5,674 nucleotides of DNA from Acidobacteriaceae bacterium (lineage in GTDB: Bacteria > Acidobacteriota > Terriglobia > Terriglobales > Acidobacteriaceae): assembly GCA_003162255.1 (NCBI GenBank), contig PMMJ01000355.1:1-5674 (forward strand). Direction: 5' to 3'. A program made the position numbers and the translations under genes. Position 1 is the stretch's first letter. Every line of letters begins with the position of its first letter. A model generated the notes under the pieces. The model was not told the origin of the DNA and did no database searches. It saw only the letters and a list, made by a program, of their open reading frames with translations. Below, piece by piece: positions 4,062 to 5,674 of this stretch.

Positions 4062-5578
4062 CGTTCGAACTCGTTCGCTACGACGCCGCTCGAAAAGCGA
4101 TTGCTGCCGCCCACCGCGTGGATGAGGTGAAGCATATCCGCGACAAAGCAGAAGCCGTCCGCGTCTACGCCAAGCAAGCGGGCGATTTCGAACTTCAGAA
4201 TAAGGCAGCCGAGATCAGGCTGTTCGCCGAACGGCGAGCGGGTCAACTCCTCGCGGACATGACGAAGCATCCGGGCACGCGAGGCGAGGGGCGACCACGC
4301 AAGGACGGAACCAAATTTAGGCGGTCAAACAACGCGACCGCCTATCCACCCAAGCTGGACGACATCGGTGTCACCAAAGATCAATCCTCGAAATGGCAAC
4401 GACTCGCAATGCTCGTTGACGATGCGACATTTGAGAAGGCGCTCGTTCAAGCGCGTGAGAAAGACGGAGAACTGACCACAGCGGCTCTCCTCCGCGAGAT
4501 CAGGGAGATCGTCACGCCAGCCGAAGTGCTGACAGAACCCGACATCAATGTGATTGCATCAGAATTGATTCGCGATGTCGAGTCAGCAAGCAGGAAAGAA
4601 AAACTGAAAACAGTAATTCGACTCCGAAAGCGATTGAACCCCACAATCGGGAAGAAGCTCATTTTGGCATTGAAGAATTCGGTGACGGATGCAGCGGATT
4701 GTGAAGCGCAACTTTCGAAAGACTTCAAGGATTTCCCGACCAACGGCAAAGCATTCCAGCGTGTGATCCGTGAGCGAATGGCAGAACAGGATGACCCGCT
4801 GCTCAGTGAAAAGAAGGCGCTCGCCAGTGATTTCAAGAATGCCAGCGTGCGAGAGATTTCTCTAGCGGACGCTAGGAACGTCATTGTCGCTCAGGAGTGG
4901 CTGGGAACCCTCGGCAGTCCTGAACATGCCTTTGGATTGTTCTTCGGCAGCCATATCGCAGGGGTCGTTTGCTTTGGAAGCACGGCAGGAACGAATGTCA
5001 GAGCTTCTGTCTGCGGCTCAGAGCACGCTGACAAGGTAATTTCCCTTACGAGAGGCTGCTGCCTGCACTGGAGCCACCCGCATAGCGGGTCTTTCTTAGT
5101 CAGCGCAGCATGTCGCGAAATGACGAAGAAGGGTTTCCATGTGATCGTTGCCTATGTTGACCCTGAAGCTGGGGAACGAGGCGTAATTCTGCGAGCCTGC
5201 AACTTCTTATATTGTGGAGCGACAAGCCCAACTGAGAAATTCAGAAGGCCGGATGGTAAGGTCTACGATGCGCGAAACGTCCATCTTCTGACACGTGATC
5301 GCCGCTTCGGGATGTTGCGGTATAAGCGAACTCGCGCAGAGCAGAAGAGACTGCTACTCGAACAGGGCTGTGAGTTCTTCAACGGTACGGGAAGCAAGCA
5401 TCGCTTCGTGGCGATATTTGGGGATCGACGGATAAAGCGAATGCTCCGTCGCGCCCTCCGATGGGAAGTGATGCCGTTTCCCAAGCATAAGCAGGTTTGC
5501 GAGACAACTTCAGCGGGTCTTGATTACACGCTCGGGGAAATTCCCAACTCGGGGCCTGATGCAGTCCACGTCGTGTAA
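4058..5578 (+). CDS. Fusion of phage-type ParB-like/HTH-like region with Mom-family DNA-modification domain
   Basis: Encodes 506 residues from ATG 4058, which overlaps the previous stop as ATGA; a GTG at 4037 would add only seven residues. Residues 1-150 match phage proteins with the order ELVRYDAARKAIA (4-16), VDEVKHIRDKAEAVRVYAKQA (21-41), AAEIRLFAERRAGQLL (50-65), then LDDIGVTKDQSSKWQRLA (100-117), a helix-turn-helix-like motif, and ELTTAALL. A Lys-rich linker (151-245) follows. Residues 250-475 match Mom-family proteins: VIVAQEWLGTLG (275-286), GLFFGSHIAGVVCFG (293-307), RGCCLHWSHPHSGSFLVSAA (332-351), YVDPEAGERGVILRACNFLYCG (366-387), and a basic end with KHRFVAIFGDRRIKRMLRRALRW ahead of PFPK. 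Mu Mom has a predicted GNAT-like fold and converts adenine to a carbamoylmethyl form that blocks restriction. Adenine modification of this element's own DNA is inferred. Mom proteins are usually about 230 residues, so the fused N-terminal region is notable. Confidence 0.82.
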   Translation: MTFELVRYDAARKAIAAAHRVDEVKHIRDKAEAVRVYAKQAGDFELQNKAAEIRLFAERRAGQLLADMTKHPGTRGEGRPRKDGTKFRRSNNATAYPPKLDDIGVTKDQSSKWQRLAMLVDDATFEKALVQAREKDGELTTAALLREIREIVTPAEVLTEPDINVIASELIRDVESASRKEKLKTVIRLRKRLNPTIGKKLILALKNSVTDAADCEAQLSKDFKDFPTNGKAFQRVIRERMAEQDDPLLSEKKALASDFKNASVREISLADARNVIVAQEWLGTLGSPEHAFGLFFGSHIAGVVCFGSTAGTNVRASVCGSEHADKVISLTRGCCLHWSHPHSGSFLVSAACREMTKKGFHVIVAYVDPEAGERGVILRACNFLYCGATSPTEKFRRPDGKVYDARNVHLLTRDRRFGMLRYKRTRAEQKRLLLEQGCEFFNGTGSKHRFVAIFGDRRIKRMLRRALRWEVMPFPKHKQVCETTSAGLDYTLGEIPNSGPDAVHVV

Positions 5579-5674
5579 TTTCCTGCCATTCGGGACCGTG
5601 CACCTTTGAGCCACGAACAATGCGCTTAACTGCAAGCCCCGCACCAAGACAATCGTTATCGGTTCCCGAATTTG
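5579..5674. other. Downstream sequence without a recognisable gene
   Basis: I see no terminator hairpin or supported gene in these 96 bases. The 13-base string CGTGCACCTTTGA at 5597-5609 also occurs at 3972-3984, inside the 64-residue gene, so the two copies bracket the Mom-fusion gene. The window ends before the next feature. Confidence 0.4.

Noticed and set aside
4447..4884. A minus-strand 145-residue frame within the Mom-fusion gene, very rich in Ser, Phe and Arg.
   Set aside because: It is antisense to a clearly coding region, and its Ser-rich composition is typical of a shadow frame.
5076..5097. ACCCGC-ATA-GCGGGT hairpin followed by CTTTCTT, resembling an intrinsic terminator on the plus strand.
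   Set aside because: It lies inside the conserved SHPHSGSFLVS part of the Mom-like domain, the stem is only 6 bp and the T-run is interrupted, so coding constraint explains it better.
1..5674. CRISPR array, tRNA, rRNA, transposase or integrase gene.
   Set aside because: I looked for spaced direct repeats, tRNA-like folds and recombinase motifs on both strands and found none that could be supported.

Overview
The window looks like an accessory (mobile or defence-island) stretch of a bacterial chromosome, plasmid or prophage. It contains no housekeeping genes and no RNA genes. Base composition is mid-range, codon use is bacterial, and GTG/TTG are plausible starts beside ATG. Several small proteins recall ones I associate with Acidobacteria-type genomes, but that is memory, not a search result, so the host assignment is weak.

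Left block (about 50-1679, minus strand): a type III-style adenine-specific DNA methyltransferase (Mod). It keeps the N-terminal region, the GDN and DPPY motifs and much of the target-recognition region, but stops at 400 residues just after the FPKP motif, where the SAM-binding FxGxG part should follow. The next minus-strand ORF begins inside its last codons. That ORF resembles the C-terminal part of a DUF1828-like protein that lacks its own N-terminal half. The simplest reading is a deletion scar joining a 3'-truncated mod to a 5'-truncated neighbour, with any res gene lost.

Middle (1680-2879): a divergent intergenic region with dyads, then an unrecognised basic 253-residue protein (1915-2676, plus strand). 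A 203-bp gap follows that is rich in inverted repeats, including a near-perfect 15-bp pair.

Right block (2880-5578, plus strand): six ORFs packed head to tail, with junctions of +2, -4, 0, -4 and -4 bases. The first five are tiny: a basic helical protein; a protein with an alternating Val/Leu-Asp tract encoded by a hexanucleotide repeat; a CxxC...CxxC zinc-finger-like protein; a 35-residue Cys-containing peptide; and a 64-residue protein starting MIDKLEVRVP that looks like an N-terminal remnant. The sixth is a 506-residue fusion. Its N-terminal phage-type, ParB-like/HTH-like region is joined to a C-terminal Mom-family (GNAT-like fold) DNA-modification domain. In phage Mu, Mom modifies adenines and protects DNA from restriction. 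The best overall interpretation is a compact phage- or plasmid-like cassette carrying a DNA-hypermodification (anti-restriction) gene, next to the wreck of a type III restriction-modification locus.
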